In this document: positions 25,480 to 33,033 of the stretch, piece by piece
Layout of the letters: each line of letters begins with the position of its first letter
Numbering within the stretch: the stretch's first letter is position 1
NCBI GenBank assembly: GCA_030836155.1
Contig: JAURQI010000110.1
Span: 1-33,170 of the forward strand
Direction of reading: 5' to 3'
Length of the DNA stretch: 33,170 nt
Source of the DNA: Crocinitomix sp.
Lineage (GTDB): Bacteria; Bacteroidota; Bacteroidia; Flavobacteriales_D; Crocinitomicaceae
Position numbers and translations under genes: made by a program
Notes under the pieces: generated by a model
Databases searched by the model: none
What the model was told of the DNA's origin: nothing
What the model saw: only the letters and a program-made list of their open reading frames with translations

Positions 25480-26017
25480 GAAAAAACATTGGACTTCGGA
25501 CGAGGTTGGAGGAGGACGTTTTGAGGCTTGCACCTTTCAGAATTGCAACTTTGAAGGCGTCAATTTTATGGATGTTGTTTTTGAAGATTGTCAGTTTGAA
25601 TCGTGTAATTTTTCAGGTTCTTTCTTGAGTGATATAGCTTTTCGAACAGTTAATTTTAATGCTTGTAAAATGTCCGGATTAAACTTTGAAACCATTAATC
25701 CGTTAGGCCTTGCAATGACCTTTAAAGAATGTATTCTTGATTATAGCATTTTTACGAATCTAGATGTATCAAGTACTGATTTTGGTGAATCCTCTTTAGT
25801 TGATTGCGATTTTTCAGGAGCGGCATTGCAACGTTCAGATTTTCAAAATTGCAATCTGGCAGATGCCACCTTTGATCGAACCAATCTTGAAAAGGCAGAC
25901 TTCCGAGGCGCACGGAATCTACGACTCGATTTAGCAAAAAACCGACTAAAAAAAGCGGTTTTTAATCGCGAACAAGCCGTCGAATTATTGGAAAGGTTTG
26001 ATTTGGTTTTTGAGTAG
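25451..26017 (+). CDS. Pentapeptide-repeat protein, Qnr/MfpA-like
   Basis: This 188-aa protein consists mostly of pentapeptide repeats A(D/N)LxX, seen as CTFQNCNFEGVNFMDVVFEDCQFESCNFSG in the first block and SSLVDCDFSGAALQRSDFQNCNLADATFDRTNLEKADFRGA in the second. A less regular stretch (NPLGLAMTFKECILDYSIFTNLDVSS) separates them, similar to the loop that divides Qnr-type right-handed beta-helices. The C terminus (AVFNREQAVELLERFDLVFE) is a plausible capping/dimer helix. Qnr and MfpA proteins (183-218 aa) mimic DNA and bind gyrase; the length and layout are compatible with this role, but no quinolone function is shown. It overlaps the flavoprotein gene by 29 bp. Confidence 0.85.
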   Translation: MKDYYEQTFEKKHWTSDEVGGGRFEACTFQNCNFEGVNFMDVVFEDCQFESCNFSGSFLSDIAFRTVNFNACKMSGLNFETINPLGLAMTFKECILDYSIFTNLDVSSTDFGESSLVDCDFSGAALQRSDFQNCNLADATFDRTNLEKADFRGARNLRLDLAKNRLKKAVFNREQAVELLERFDLVFE

Positions 26018-26570
26018 CCAATAAGTTTTGTTTCTTTTAGTGTCCCGGTATTAAGCTTTAGGTAAAAAAGCCCTATTACTCTGTCAGATTAAACTTCATC
26101 AGGCTATTGAGAGAAGAAACTGAAATTAATTAATCTTTATTCAATTTAAGATTGCGGATTTAGATATCAGTTTAAAATGAATTCAAGAAGCCAGACTATT
26201 GACAAAAGATTATAGACGAGAGATTTTAGAGCATTGACAAAAGACATAAACGCGATTCAAATCACTACTCCAATTGACTTAAAGAACTAAAAGGTCATCG
26301 CTATCTTTTTTAGACTAAGAGCAACGAAGGAGAAAAAAAGCGAGCCAACGGATTCAGGTCCCAGCCAGGCGTCCTTTTTCTACCTTCATTCATGTCGAGC
26401 GAAGTCGAAACATGGACGAGCAAAAAGATTATAGACGAGATACTATAGACAAAAGATTATAGATTCGTTAGGGTCGAAGATCCGCACGCATTGCAAATGC
26501 GCGCGAGGGTGGGGATTTTAGATTGCAAGATTAAAGAGTATAGACAAAAAATGATAGACTCATTGTTAAA
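26018..26570. repeat. Gene-free stretch with dispersed short repeats
   Basis: These 553 bases contain no convincing gene. They hold several degenerate copies of a GACAAAAGATTATAGACGAGA-type element. AAAAGATTATAGACGAGA occurs exactly at 26204-26221 and 26423-26440, and GACAAAAGATTATAGA at 26201-26216 and 26448-26463. Weaker copies lie near 26234-26252 and 26540-26559. At 26391-26414 there is an imperfect palindrome, CATGTCGAGCGAAGTCG then AAACATG. A GC-rich block follows at 26483-26514, including the inverted repeat CGCATT/AATGCG. The GTCGAGCGAAGTCGAA core is, from memory, a common dispersed intergenic element of Bacteroidota. Confidence 0.6.
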
Positions 26571-27263
26571 TTAATTTTCTTGAAGCTCGTAGGTGTCATA
26601 AGTGCTAAAATCACCCATAAGTTTTTCCCAATCCTTTTCGGTTGGTTTCAGAATCAACTCAATCGAACCATTGACTTCTTTCCGCTCATGAGCAAGCATC
26701 TCAAAATTAGTTTTAGATTTTTCCGTATCAATTTCACGCAGTTGAATATCCCCTTGTTTAAACCAAATGGCAATTGCACTATACCCACCATTTTCTACAG
26801 GACTAAACAATAGGAACTCATCTTTTTTTGCTCCAGGATACAACTTGTCATCCCCAGTTGGATCAAAGAAAAAACCAGTAGAGGGCATTAAAAAACAATA
26901 GCGTTCATCTTGTTGAAATGCTGGTAATGAATCACCTTCTATGATTCCATGTAAGTATCCATCACGGATTAAATATTGACCCTTTTCCCGCACTTCTTCC
27001 TTAGATATAGAGAGCAAACGGTTTTTTTCTAAGACAATTCCTTTTTCACTTACAACAAGTGTATTTCCTGCAACAGCTCTTAAGTCATTTTCACTGCGCT
27101 CTTTAAGGTCATAACTACCATAGTGTTCGGCTGGAATGATCTTAATTTCTTCGGTGCCGGGTAGGTGATTTTTATGAAAGAATGTAGCGATCAATTCGTA
27201 TGATTCCGAAAGACCTACACTCAATAATAAGCCTGTTAATAACACCAATCCAACTGATTTCAT
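26571..27263 (-). CDS. Exported protein of unknown function (230 aa)
   Basis: I do not recognise a family. The protein starts with a hydrophobic signal sequence or anchor (MKSVGLVLLTGLLLSVGLSESYELIATFF) with no lipobox Cys. The remainder is mixed charged sequence with beta-like blocks such as GNTLVVSEKGIVLEKNRLLSI and RDGYLHGIIEGDSLP, then a SPVENGGYSAIAIWFKQGDIQLREI strand pair. A periplasmic or membrane-anchored location is inferred. It is a single gene on the minus strand divergent to recJ, with the repeat-rich region just past its 3' end. Confidence 0.75.
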   Translation of the reverse strand: MKSVGLVLLTGLLLSVGLSESYELIATFFHKNHLPGTEEIKIIPAEHYGSYDLKERSENDLRAVAGNTLVVSEKGIVLEKNRLLSISKEEVREKGQYLIRDGYLHGIIEGDSLPAFQQDERYCFLMPSTGFFFDPTGDDKLYPGAKKDEFLLFSPVENGGYSAIAIWFKQGDIQLREIDTEKSKTNFEMLAHERKEVNGSIELILKPTEKDWEKLMGDFSTYDTYELQEN

Positions 27264-27359
27264 ATTTCTAATTTAGATCACATAACGTCAAAAACCTTGC
27301 CCGTTTCAAGAGAACAGTCATAAATTTAACGAAATTAAAAAGCAGAACCAAGATTTGTT

Positions 27360-27367
27360 TATCTTTG
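27360..27367 (+). promoter_or_regulatory. Candidate -7 box upstream of recJ
   Basis: TATCTTTG matches TAnnTTTG exactly and ends 34 nt before the recJ ATG. The usual -33 TTTG is not clearly present. Confidence 0.5.
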
Positions 27368-27401
27368 AACCAGACCCCTTAACATTTTATTATTTTTCAA
27401 T

Positions 27402-29123
27402 ATGGATAAAAGATGGGTCAATAAACCACATCCTCCCATAGATTTAGTTGCTAAATTGATCGAAGAAATTTCCGTTTCACGACCAATCGCAAGTATACTT
27501 TCACAGCGCGGTATTCAGAACTTTGACGCTGCAAAATCATTCTTTCGACCAAGTGTTGATCAATTGTTGAATCCATTTGAAATGCTCAATATGGCGAATG
27601 CTGTTGAGCGTGTTCAGCAAGCGATAGCACATGGAGAAAATATTTTGGTTTATGGGGATTATGATGTGGATGGAACAACGGCTGTTGCTTTAATGTATCA
27701 ATATCTTACGGAGACATATGAGCAAGTCGGCTATTATATTCCAGATCGTTATTCAGAAGGCTACGGAATTTCGAGGCAAGGTGTCGACTTTGCTATCGAC
27801 AATAGTTTTTCTTTAGTCATTGCATTGGACTGTGGAATAAAAGCCATAGAGCAAATCGCCTATGCAAAAGAAAATGGCGTTGATTTTATTGTTTGTGACC
27901 ACCATACACCTGGTGATACGGTTCCGGATGCCATTATCCTGAATCCAAAACAGAAAAACTGTCACTATCCGTTTAAAGAATTATCAGGTTGTGGTGTTGG
28001 TTTTAAATTGGTTCAAGCTCTGGCACAAGTTACCGAACAGCCTTTTAATGATTTATTGCCATTGCTCGACTTGGTTGTGGTCAGTATTGGTGCTGATATG
28101 GTTTCTGTTTTAGGAGAGAATAGAACCTTGGCTTATCTCGGTTTAGAGGTGCTCAAATCAAACCCAAGAATTGGTTTTTCTGAATTATTACGCTTAGCGA
28201 ATAACCAAGCTCCCCTTAATATATCGGCGGTAGTATTCTCAATTGCACCTCGCATCAATGCAGCTGGAAGAATCGCTTCAGGCAATAAAGCAGTTGAATT
28301 ATTATTGGCGAAAACATGGGATGAAGTTGAAATAATTAGCAAAGAAATCAATGCGCATAATGAGACCAGAAAAGGCTTGGATAAAACTATTACTGAAGAA
28401 GCCTTAAATCAAATTGATGAAGATAATTGGTTACTCAATGCTAAATCAACCGTTGTTTTTAATGCAAATTGGCATAAAGGGGTAGTGGGCATTGTTGCTT
28501 CTCGATTAATTGAAAATCATTATCGTCCAACGGTCGTCTTAACGGAGTCTCAAGGTGAATTGGTAGGTTCAGCTAGAAGCGTTAAAGGGTTTAATGTATA
28601 TGATGCTATTGAATCGTGTTCAGATTTATTGAGTCGATTTGGAGGGCATGCTTATGCTGCGGGACTGTCTCTTCCAAAGGAGAATTTAGCTCCTTTTAAA
28701 ATGCGATTTAATGCGTATGTGGAGCAGCATATTACAAAGGATCAACTGACACCTGAAATTGAAATTGATGAGACCATTGATTTTCGAGATATTTTCGGCA
28801 GTCAAATCGGCGGTATACCTAAATTTTACCGCGTCTTAAAACAATTAGCTCCTTTTGGACCAGACAATTTAAATCCCGTTTTTAAAACAACGGATGTCTG
28901 TGATTCAGGTTATGCGAAAGTTTTAAAAGAGGAGCATCTCAAATTGGAACTCTATCAAAAAGAGTATCCAGAAATTCGTATTCCAGCAATTGGTTTTGGT
29001 ATGGGACATCTCTATGCAGCCATTAAAGAAAAATCATTCGATATTGTTTATGCAATAGCTGAAAATACTTGGCAAGGGCGCACTCAATTACAGCTGATGA
29101 TAAAGGATATTCGTTTCCATTAG
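27402..29123 (+). CDS. recJ: Single-stranded-DNA-specific exonuclease RecJ
   Basis: RecJ degrades single-stranded DNA 5' to 3' in recombination and mismatch repair. This 573-aa protein has the DHH phosphoesterase core: GDYDVDGTTAVAL (Asp86, Asp88 and Asp90), ALDCG (Asp143) and CDHHTPGD (Asp166, His167, His168). The GCGVGFKL segment follows. The DHHA1 domain contains FNANWHKGVVGIVASRL, GSARSVKGFNVYDAI and the GGHAYAAGLSL signature, and the OB-fold C-terminal domain has LAPFGPDNLNPVF. Length matches the family (E. coli 577 aa). It stands alone between the divergent exported-protein gene and the TetR operon. Confidence 0.96.
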   Translation: MDKRWVNKPHPPIDLVAKLIEEISVSRPIASILSQRGIQNFDAAKSFFRPSVDQLLNPFEMLNMANAVERVQQAIAHGENILVYGDYDVDGTTAVALMYQYLTETYEQVGYYIPDRYSEGYGISRQGVDFAIDNSFSLVIALDCGIKAIEQIAYAKENGVDFIVCDHHTPGDTVPDAIILNPKQKNCHYPFKELSGCGVGFKLVQALAQVTEQPFNDLLPLLDLVVVSIGADMVSVLGENRTLAYLGLEVLKSNPRIGFSELLRLANNQAPLNISAVVFSIAPRINAAGRIASGNKAVELLLAKTWDEVEIISKEINAHNETRKGLDKTITEEALNQIDEDNWLLNAKSTVVFNANWHKGVVGIVASRLIENHYRPTVVLTESQGELVGSARSVKGFNVYDAIESCSDLLSRFGGHAYAAGLSLPKENLAPFKMRFNAYVEQHITKDQLTPEIEIDETIDFRDIFGSQIGGIPKFYRVLKQLAPFGPDNLNPVFKTTDVCDSGYAKVLKEEHLKLELYQKEYPEIRIPAIGFGMGHLYAAIKEKSFDIVYAIAENTWQGRTQLQLMIKDIRFH

Positions 29124-29165
29124 TTCATATTATTAATAGGTTAAATCATCTTTTATTTCTAGAAA

Positions 29166-29181
29166 TATGACAAAAGTCATA
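29166..29181. promoter_or_regulatory. Inverted repeat upstream of tetR
   Basis: TATGACAAAAGTCATA is a perfect 6-bp inverted repeat with a 4-nt AAAA spacer, 50 nt upstream of the tetR start. Its half-site TGAC/GTCA recurs in the larger palindrome at the start codon, so it may be a second regulator site. The -7 box region lies between the two. Confidence 0.35.
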
Positions 29182-29202
29182 GGTCAACCTCAAAATAATA
29201 TT

Positions 29203-29210
29203 CAACTTTG
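29203..29210 (+). promoter_or_regulatory. Candidate -7 box of the tetR operon
   Basis: CAACTTTG differs from TAnnTTTG at the first base only and overlaps the first bases of the operator-like palindrome, so regulator binding would block it. It ends 20 nt before the tetR start. Confidence 0.4.
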
Positions 29211-29228
29211 ACCAAACGTTTAGTCAAA
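29207..29228. promoter_or_regulatory. TetR-type operator palindrome
   Basis: Half-sites TTTGACCAAAC and GTTTAGTCAAA form a 22-bp inverted repeat centred on AAACGTTT, with one mismatched pair (29213/29222). It ends 2 nt before the tetR ATG and overlaps the candidate promoter. Size, symmetry and position are typical of TetR/AcrR autoregulatory operators, so binding of the adjacent regulator is likely. Confidence 0.8.
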
Positions 29229-29230
29229 AA

Positions 29231-29812
29231 ATGTCACCAAGAACAAAAGAGCAGTTTGAAGTCATGCGTAATCAGCGAAAAACGCTGATACTCGATGCCG
29301 CTTTACATGTATTTGCCGAGGAGGGGTACCATAGTGCTTCGATATCTAAAATTGCAAAACGAGCTGGTGTTTCAAAAGGGTTGATGTATAATTACTTTGA
29401 AAGCAAACAAGATTTATTACGTGTATTACTGCATTCGATTATTGACGAACAAAATGAATTTTTAGAAGGGATTGTCAAAAAAGGTTTTAATGAAAAAGCC
29501 TTTCAAGAAGTGATTGATCATACGGTTAAAACTTTAAAAGCCGATCCAAAGCATTGGAAACTATATTTTCTAATGGCAATTCAAACCGAAGTATTTGAAG
29601 TACTCTTAAAAGAGCAATCAGCAAGTATGCAAGAATATAAAATGATGATTTATCAGTATTTCAAAGATAAATATGGCGAAGATGCCGAGAAAAAATTACA
29701 CTATTTCACAGCCGTTTTTAGTGGTATTCGCATGAATTTTGTCATGAATCCCGAAACTTTTCCTTTAGACGATATGCGGGACTTATTAGTTGAACAATTT
29801 GTAAAAGAATAA
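29231..29812 (+). CDS. TetR/AcrR family transcriptional regulator
   Basis: This 193-aa protein has the N-terminal TetR DNA-binding domain: ILDAALHVFAEEGYHSASISKIAKRAGVSKGLMYNYFESKQDLLR (residues about 20-65), with the helix-turn-helix at roughly 38-58. The C-terminal ligand domain (about 75-193) is helical and unlike any named regulator I know; ligand unknown. A 22-bp palindrome overlaps the region just upstream of the ATG, arguing for autoregulation and control of the operon. The next gene starts after one base. It probably represses the LolA-like/ABC module when its ligand is absent. Confidence 0.93.
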   Translation: MSPRTKEQFEVMRNQRKTLILDAALHVFAEEGYHSASISKIAKRAGVSKGLMYNYFESKQDLLRVLLHSIIDEQNEFLEGIVKKGFNEKAFQEVIDHTVKTLKADPKHWKLYFLMAIQTEVFEVLLKEQSASMQEYKMMIYQYFKDKYGEDAEKKLHYFTAVFSGIRMNFVMNPETFPLDDMRDLLVEQFVKE

Positions 29813-29813
29813 A

Positions 29814-30563
29814 ATGAAAAGAATATTATCATTCATGATGCTGTTTACCTTGGTTCAAATGTCTTTTGGACAAGACGAATCAGCAGCGACCATTATTCAA
29901 AAAGCAGAAGATCGTTTACGCGGAACAACCATGTATGCGGAGATGACCATCACCACTATTCGACCAAAATGGACGCGAGAAATGAAGGTGAAAACATGGA
30001 GTAAAGGAGAAGATTATTCAGTGACCCTCGTCCTCTCACCAGCAAAAGATAAAGGAACTGTTTTTTTAAAACGAAAGCATGAGATCTGGCAATACCTGCC
30101 TAGTATCGAACGTACCATAAAAATGCCACCTTCCATGTTAGGACAGTCGTGGATGGGTACGGATATGACAAACGACGATTTGGTTCGCGAGTCATCCCTC
30201 AAAGAGGATTACACCAAGAAGTTATTGGGAACAGAAACTATTGAAAATCTTGCTTGCCATAAAATTGAATTGAAACCAAAGAAAGATGTCAACGCCATTT
30301 GGGGTAAGATCCTTATCTGGATCTCCAAAAAAGATTACCTACAATTACAAACAAAATTCTATGACCAGGATGGTGAATTGGTCAATACGATCCTCGGAAA
30401 AGACGTAAAACTAATTGGCGGAAAAAAGATGCCGGCAACCATGGAAATTATCCCATCAACGAAAAAAGCACAAAAAACAAAGATTACTTATTCAAAAGCT
30501 GAATTTGATATTGAAATAGATGATCAAATCTTTACAACGCAATATATGAAGCGTTTGAAATAA
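29814..30563 (+). CDS. LolA-like outer membrane lipoprotein-sorting protein
   Basis: This 249-aa periplasmic protein has a signal peptide (MKRILSFMMLFTLVQMSFGQ) and a LolA-like beta fold of the COG2834 type. Recognisable stretches are ATIIQKAEDRLRGTTMYAEMTIT, KGTVFLKRKHEIWQYLPSIERTIKMPPSMLGQSWMGTDMTNDDL, a lipid-pocket-like region, and KILIWISKKDYLQLQTKFYDQDGEL. Proteins of this type occur near membrane transporters, including RND and ABC permeases; the cargo is not known. Classical LolA carries lipoproteins from LolCDE to LolB. It starts 1 nt after tetR and ends directly at the first permease start, so it is part of a tight operon and a likely periplasmic partner. Confidence 0.88.
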   Translation: MKRILSFMMLFTLVQMSFGQDESAATIIQKAEDRLRGTTMYAEMTITTIRPKWTREMKVKTWSKGEDYSVTLVLSPAKDKGTVFLKRKHEIWQYLPSIERTIKMPPSMLGQSWMGTDMTNDDLVRESSLKEDYTKKLLGTETIENLACHKIELKPKKDVNAIWGKILIWISKKDYLQLQTKFYDQDGELVNTILGKDVKLIGGKKMPATMEIIPSTKKAQKTKITYSKAEFDIEIDDQIFTTQYMKRLK

Positions 30564-31784
30564 ATGAATGGCATGATACTAAAACTGGCCTGGAAAAATA
30601 GTTGGAGAAACCGACGTAGAACTTTAATAACCGTTTCGGCAATTGCCTTTGCGGTGATGTCTGCCGTGCTCATGCGTTCTGTCAATCAAGGAATGGAAGA
30701 GAAGATGTTGGAATCGATTGTCAAGAATAATATGGGTTATATTCAAATTCATGCAAATGGGTTTTGGGATGACCAAATGTTAGATAATGGTTTTGAGTCG
30801 AGTGATGTAGATATTGCATCCATTCTGGCCTTGTCTAATGTCGACAAAATTGATAAAAAACTCGAGACTGGAACCTTGAGTAGTTTTGAGAATTACACAC
30901 GGGGTACCTATATCATGAGTTATGATCAAACGACTGGAATACCTGAAAAAATAACAAACAATATTACCGAAGGCAGGTTCCCTAATGTAGGCGCTGATGA
31001 AATTTTAATGGGTGAAGAATTAGCCGATTATCTCAATGTTGATATCGGTGATACGCTTGTTTTTTTTGGGCAAGGTTATCATGGTGCAATGGCGGCAGGA
31101 CTTTATTCCCTGTCAGGAAAAATTGACATGCAAATGCCAGAGTTGAATAGGGTAATTGCTTATATGTGCATGGAGGATTTGCAATATTTCTTAAGTGCAC
31201 CTGAAATAGTAACGGCTTTAGTAATTGACCTGAAAAATCCAGATCTTTTAGAGAAAACGCGAAGTGAAATACAAGCGCTATTAGGAGATGATTTTGAAGT
31301 AATGACCTGGAAAGAAATGAATCCAGAATTGGAGCAATTGATGATAACATCTGAATCCAAAGGACTTGTCATGAACTTCATCCTCTATATGATTATCACA
31401 TTCGTTATGTTCGGAACCATACTGATGGCCACACAGGAACGTAAATTTGAACTCGGAGTATTAACCGCTATTGGAATGAAAAAGCATAAAAGCATGGCGA
31501 TGGTTGTGCTTGAAAATGTATTTATAAGTATCATCGGTGTTATTGTAGGTGTTATCCTGGCTTCACCAATTGCCTATTATTTTTATCTCAATCCAATTGA
31601 ATTATCTGGAGAGCAAGCCGAACTGATGGAAAAAATGGGATTTGAAGCTGTTATTCCCTTCAGTGTCGATCCGCAAATTGCATTGAATCATGCTATGGTC
31701 GTGTTGGTGATTTCACTTGTGTTGATTCTTTACCCAATACTGGTTATACGTAGATTAAAACCGGTTGAAGCCATGAAATTATAA
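30564..31784 (+). CDS. ABC transporter permease, FtsX/LolC type (first)
   Basis: This 406-aa inner-membrane protein has the MacB/LolC/FtsX layout: N-terminal helix (about 20-40) after the amphipathic LAWKNSWRNRRRT start, a large extracytoplasmic domain (about 41-265) and three C-terminal helices (about 268-288, 311-340 and 377-396). The TQERKFELGVLTAIGMKK loop between C-terminal helices is the conserved coupling segment that contacts the ATPase. The ending RRLKPVEAMKL is typical. The periplasmic domain lacks a recognised extra module. It starts right at the stop of the LolA-like gene and is followed 4 nt later by a second permease, suggesting a heterodimeric LolCE-like pair. Confidence 0.92.
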   Translation: MNGMILKLAWKNSWRNRRRTLITVSAIAFAVMSAVLMRSVNQGMEEKMLESIVKNNMGYIQIHANGFWDDQMLDNGFESSDVDIASILALSNVDKIDKKLETGTLSSFENYTRGTYIMSYDQTTGIPEKITNNITEGRFPNVGADEILMGEELADYLNVDIGDTLVFFGQGYHGAMAAGLYSLSGKIDMQMPELNRVIAYMCMEDLQYFLSAPEIVTALVIDLKNPDLLEKTRSEIQALLGDDFEVMTWKEMNPELEQLMITSESKGLVMNFILYMIITFVMFGTILMATQERKFELGVLTAIGMKKHKSMAMVVLENVFISIIGVIVGVILASPIAYYFYLNPIELSGEQAELMEKMGFEAVIPFSVDPQIALNHAMVVLVISLVLILYPILVIRRLKPVEAMKL

Positions 31785-31788
31785 GCTT

Positions 31789-33015
31789 ATGAAAACAGTC
31801 ATTAAAATAGCTTGGAGAAATGTGTGGCGAAATAAGATGCGCAGCAGTGTTGTATTTGCGTCTATCGTCATGGGGGTGTGGGCAGGATTGTTCACCGTTT
31901 CGCTTACGATCGGGATGATGGATCAACAAAAAAGAACCATCCTTAACACCCAAACCAGCCATTTAAAAATTCATACAGATGCCTATGTGAAAGACGAGAA
32001 ACTTGTTAACAGAATTCCAAGTGAAAAAATCACATCGCTCGAATCAGCTTTAAACAATGATGAACGCATAAAAGCTTTCACATTTCGAACTGTTTCGGAT
32101 GGAACGGTAAGCAATGCTCATGGATTCTCTAATCTTAAAATTGTAGGAGTAGACCCAACAACTGAGCAAAAAGTGACAACGATAGCCGAGCGATTAGATT
32201 CGGGATTCTATTTTCAGGAATATAAGAATAACCCGGTTCTCGTTGGTCGTGGATTAATTGGTGATCTAAACTTGGATGTAGGGAAATCGGTCAACCTCAA
32301 TTTTATGTCTATTGATACTTTATCCGTGTCCATAGGTTTTAAGGTTGAAGGCATTTTTAATTCGGGAAGCGGAATGAACGACAAAGGAATAGTCTATGTT
32401 GAACGTTCTACTTTAAATGAATTGCTTGGGACAGATGATTATATACACGAAGTGGCAATCATGTGCCATAACTTAGAGGAAGCGAGTGTCGTTGCGGATG
32501 CTTTTAATGCATCTTTTCCAGAATTGGAAGCCAGAACATGGGTCCAACTTTCGCCACAATTGGCTTATCAAGATGAAATGATGACGACCTCTATCTTAAT
32601 CATTTTAGTGATTATCATTTTTGCACTCGCATTTGGAATATTAAATACGATGTTGATGGCTGTCTTGGAGCGTAAAAGAGAATTGGGTATGCTTTTATGC
32701 GTTGGAATGAACAAGTTCAAAGTATTTATGATGATCATGTTTGAGACCATTTTCCTGTCCTTTGCTGCAGCTCCTATTGGTTTGCTGCTGTCATGGATCA
32801 CTGTTTCTTATTTTGGAAAATATGGGTTGAATTTAGGGTCAGTAGAAGATGCCATGTACCAGTTTGGTTATGATACAATGGTGTACACCAAATTGGACCC
32901 CCTTATCTATGTCTCCATCGCTGCCATGATTATTGTGGCTGCTATTATTTCATCTATCATACCAGCAAGAAAAGCATTAAAGTATAACCCTGCAGAAGCT
33001 GTAAGGGCCCTGTAA
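31789..33015 (+). CDS. ABC transporter permease, FtsX/LolC type (second)
   Basis: This 408-aa protein repeats the architecture of the preceding permease: IAWRNVWRNKMRSS start, first helix at about 18-42, an extracytoplasmic domain, and helices at about 266-290, 313-342 and 371-391. The ERKRELGMLLCVGMNK coupling loop and the ARKALKYNPAEAVRAL C terminus are conserved. Sequence similarity to the first permease is clear in the membrane parts and low in the periplasmic domain, so the two probably form a heterodimer in which each handles different contacts. It begins 4 nt after the first permease; the ATPase gene follows after 18 nt. Confidence 0.92.
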   Translation: MKTVIKIAWRNVWRNKMRSSVVFASIVMGVWAGLFTVSLTIGMMDQQKRTILNTQTSHLKIHTDAYVKDEKLVNRIPSEKITSLESALNNDERIKAFTFRTVSDGTVSNAHGFSNLKIVGVDPTTEQKVTTIAERLDSGFYFQEYKNNPVLVGRGLIGDLNLDVGKSVNLNFMSIDTLSVSIGFKVEGIFNSGSGMNDKGIVYVERSTLNELLGTDDYIHEVAIMCHNLEEASVVADAFNASFPELEARTWVQLSPQLAYQDEMMTTSILIILVIIIFALAFGILNTMLMAVLERKRELGMLLCVGMNKFKVFMMIMFETIFLSFAAAPIGLLLSWITVSYFGKYGLNLGSVEDAMYQFGYDTMVYTKLDPLIYVSIAAMIIVAAIISSIIPARKALKYNPAEAVRAL

Positions 33016-33033
33016 CACCTAAAGAATTGAATT

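Noticed and set aside
26191-26560. CRISPR-like array
   Set aside because: Repeats are short, degenerate and irregularly spaced, with no uniform spacers and no cas genes nearby.
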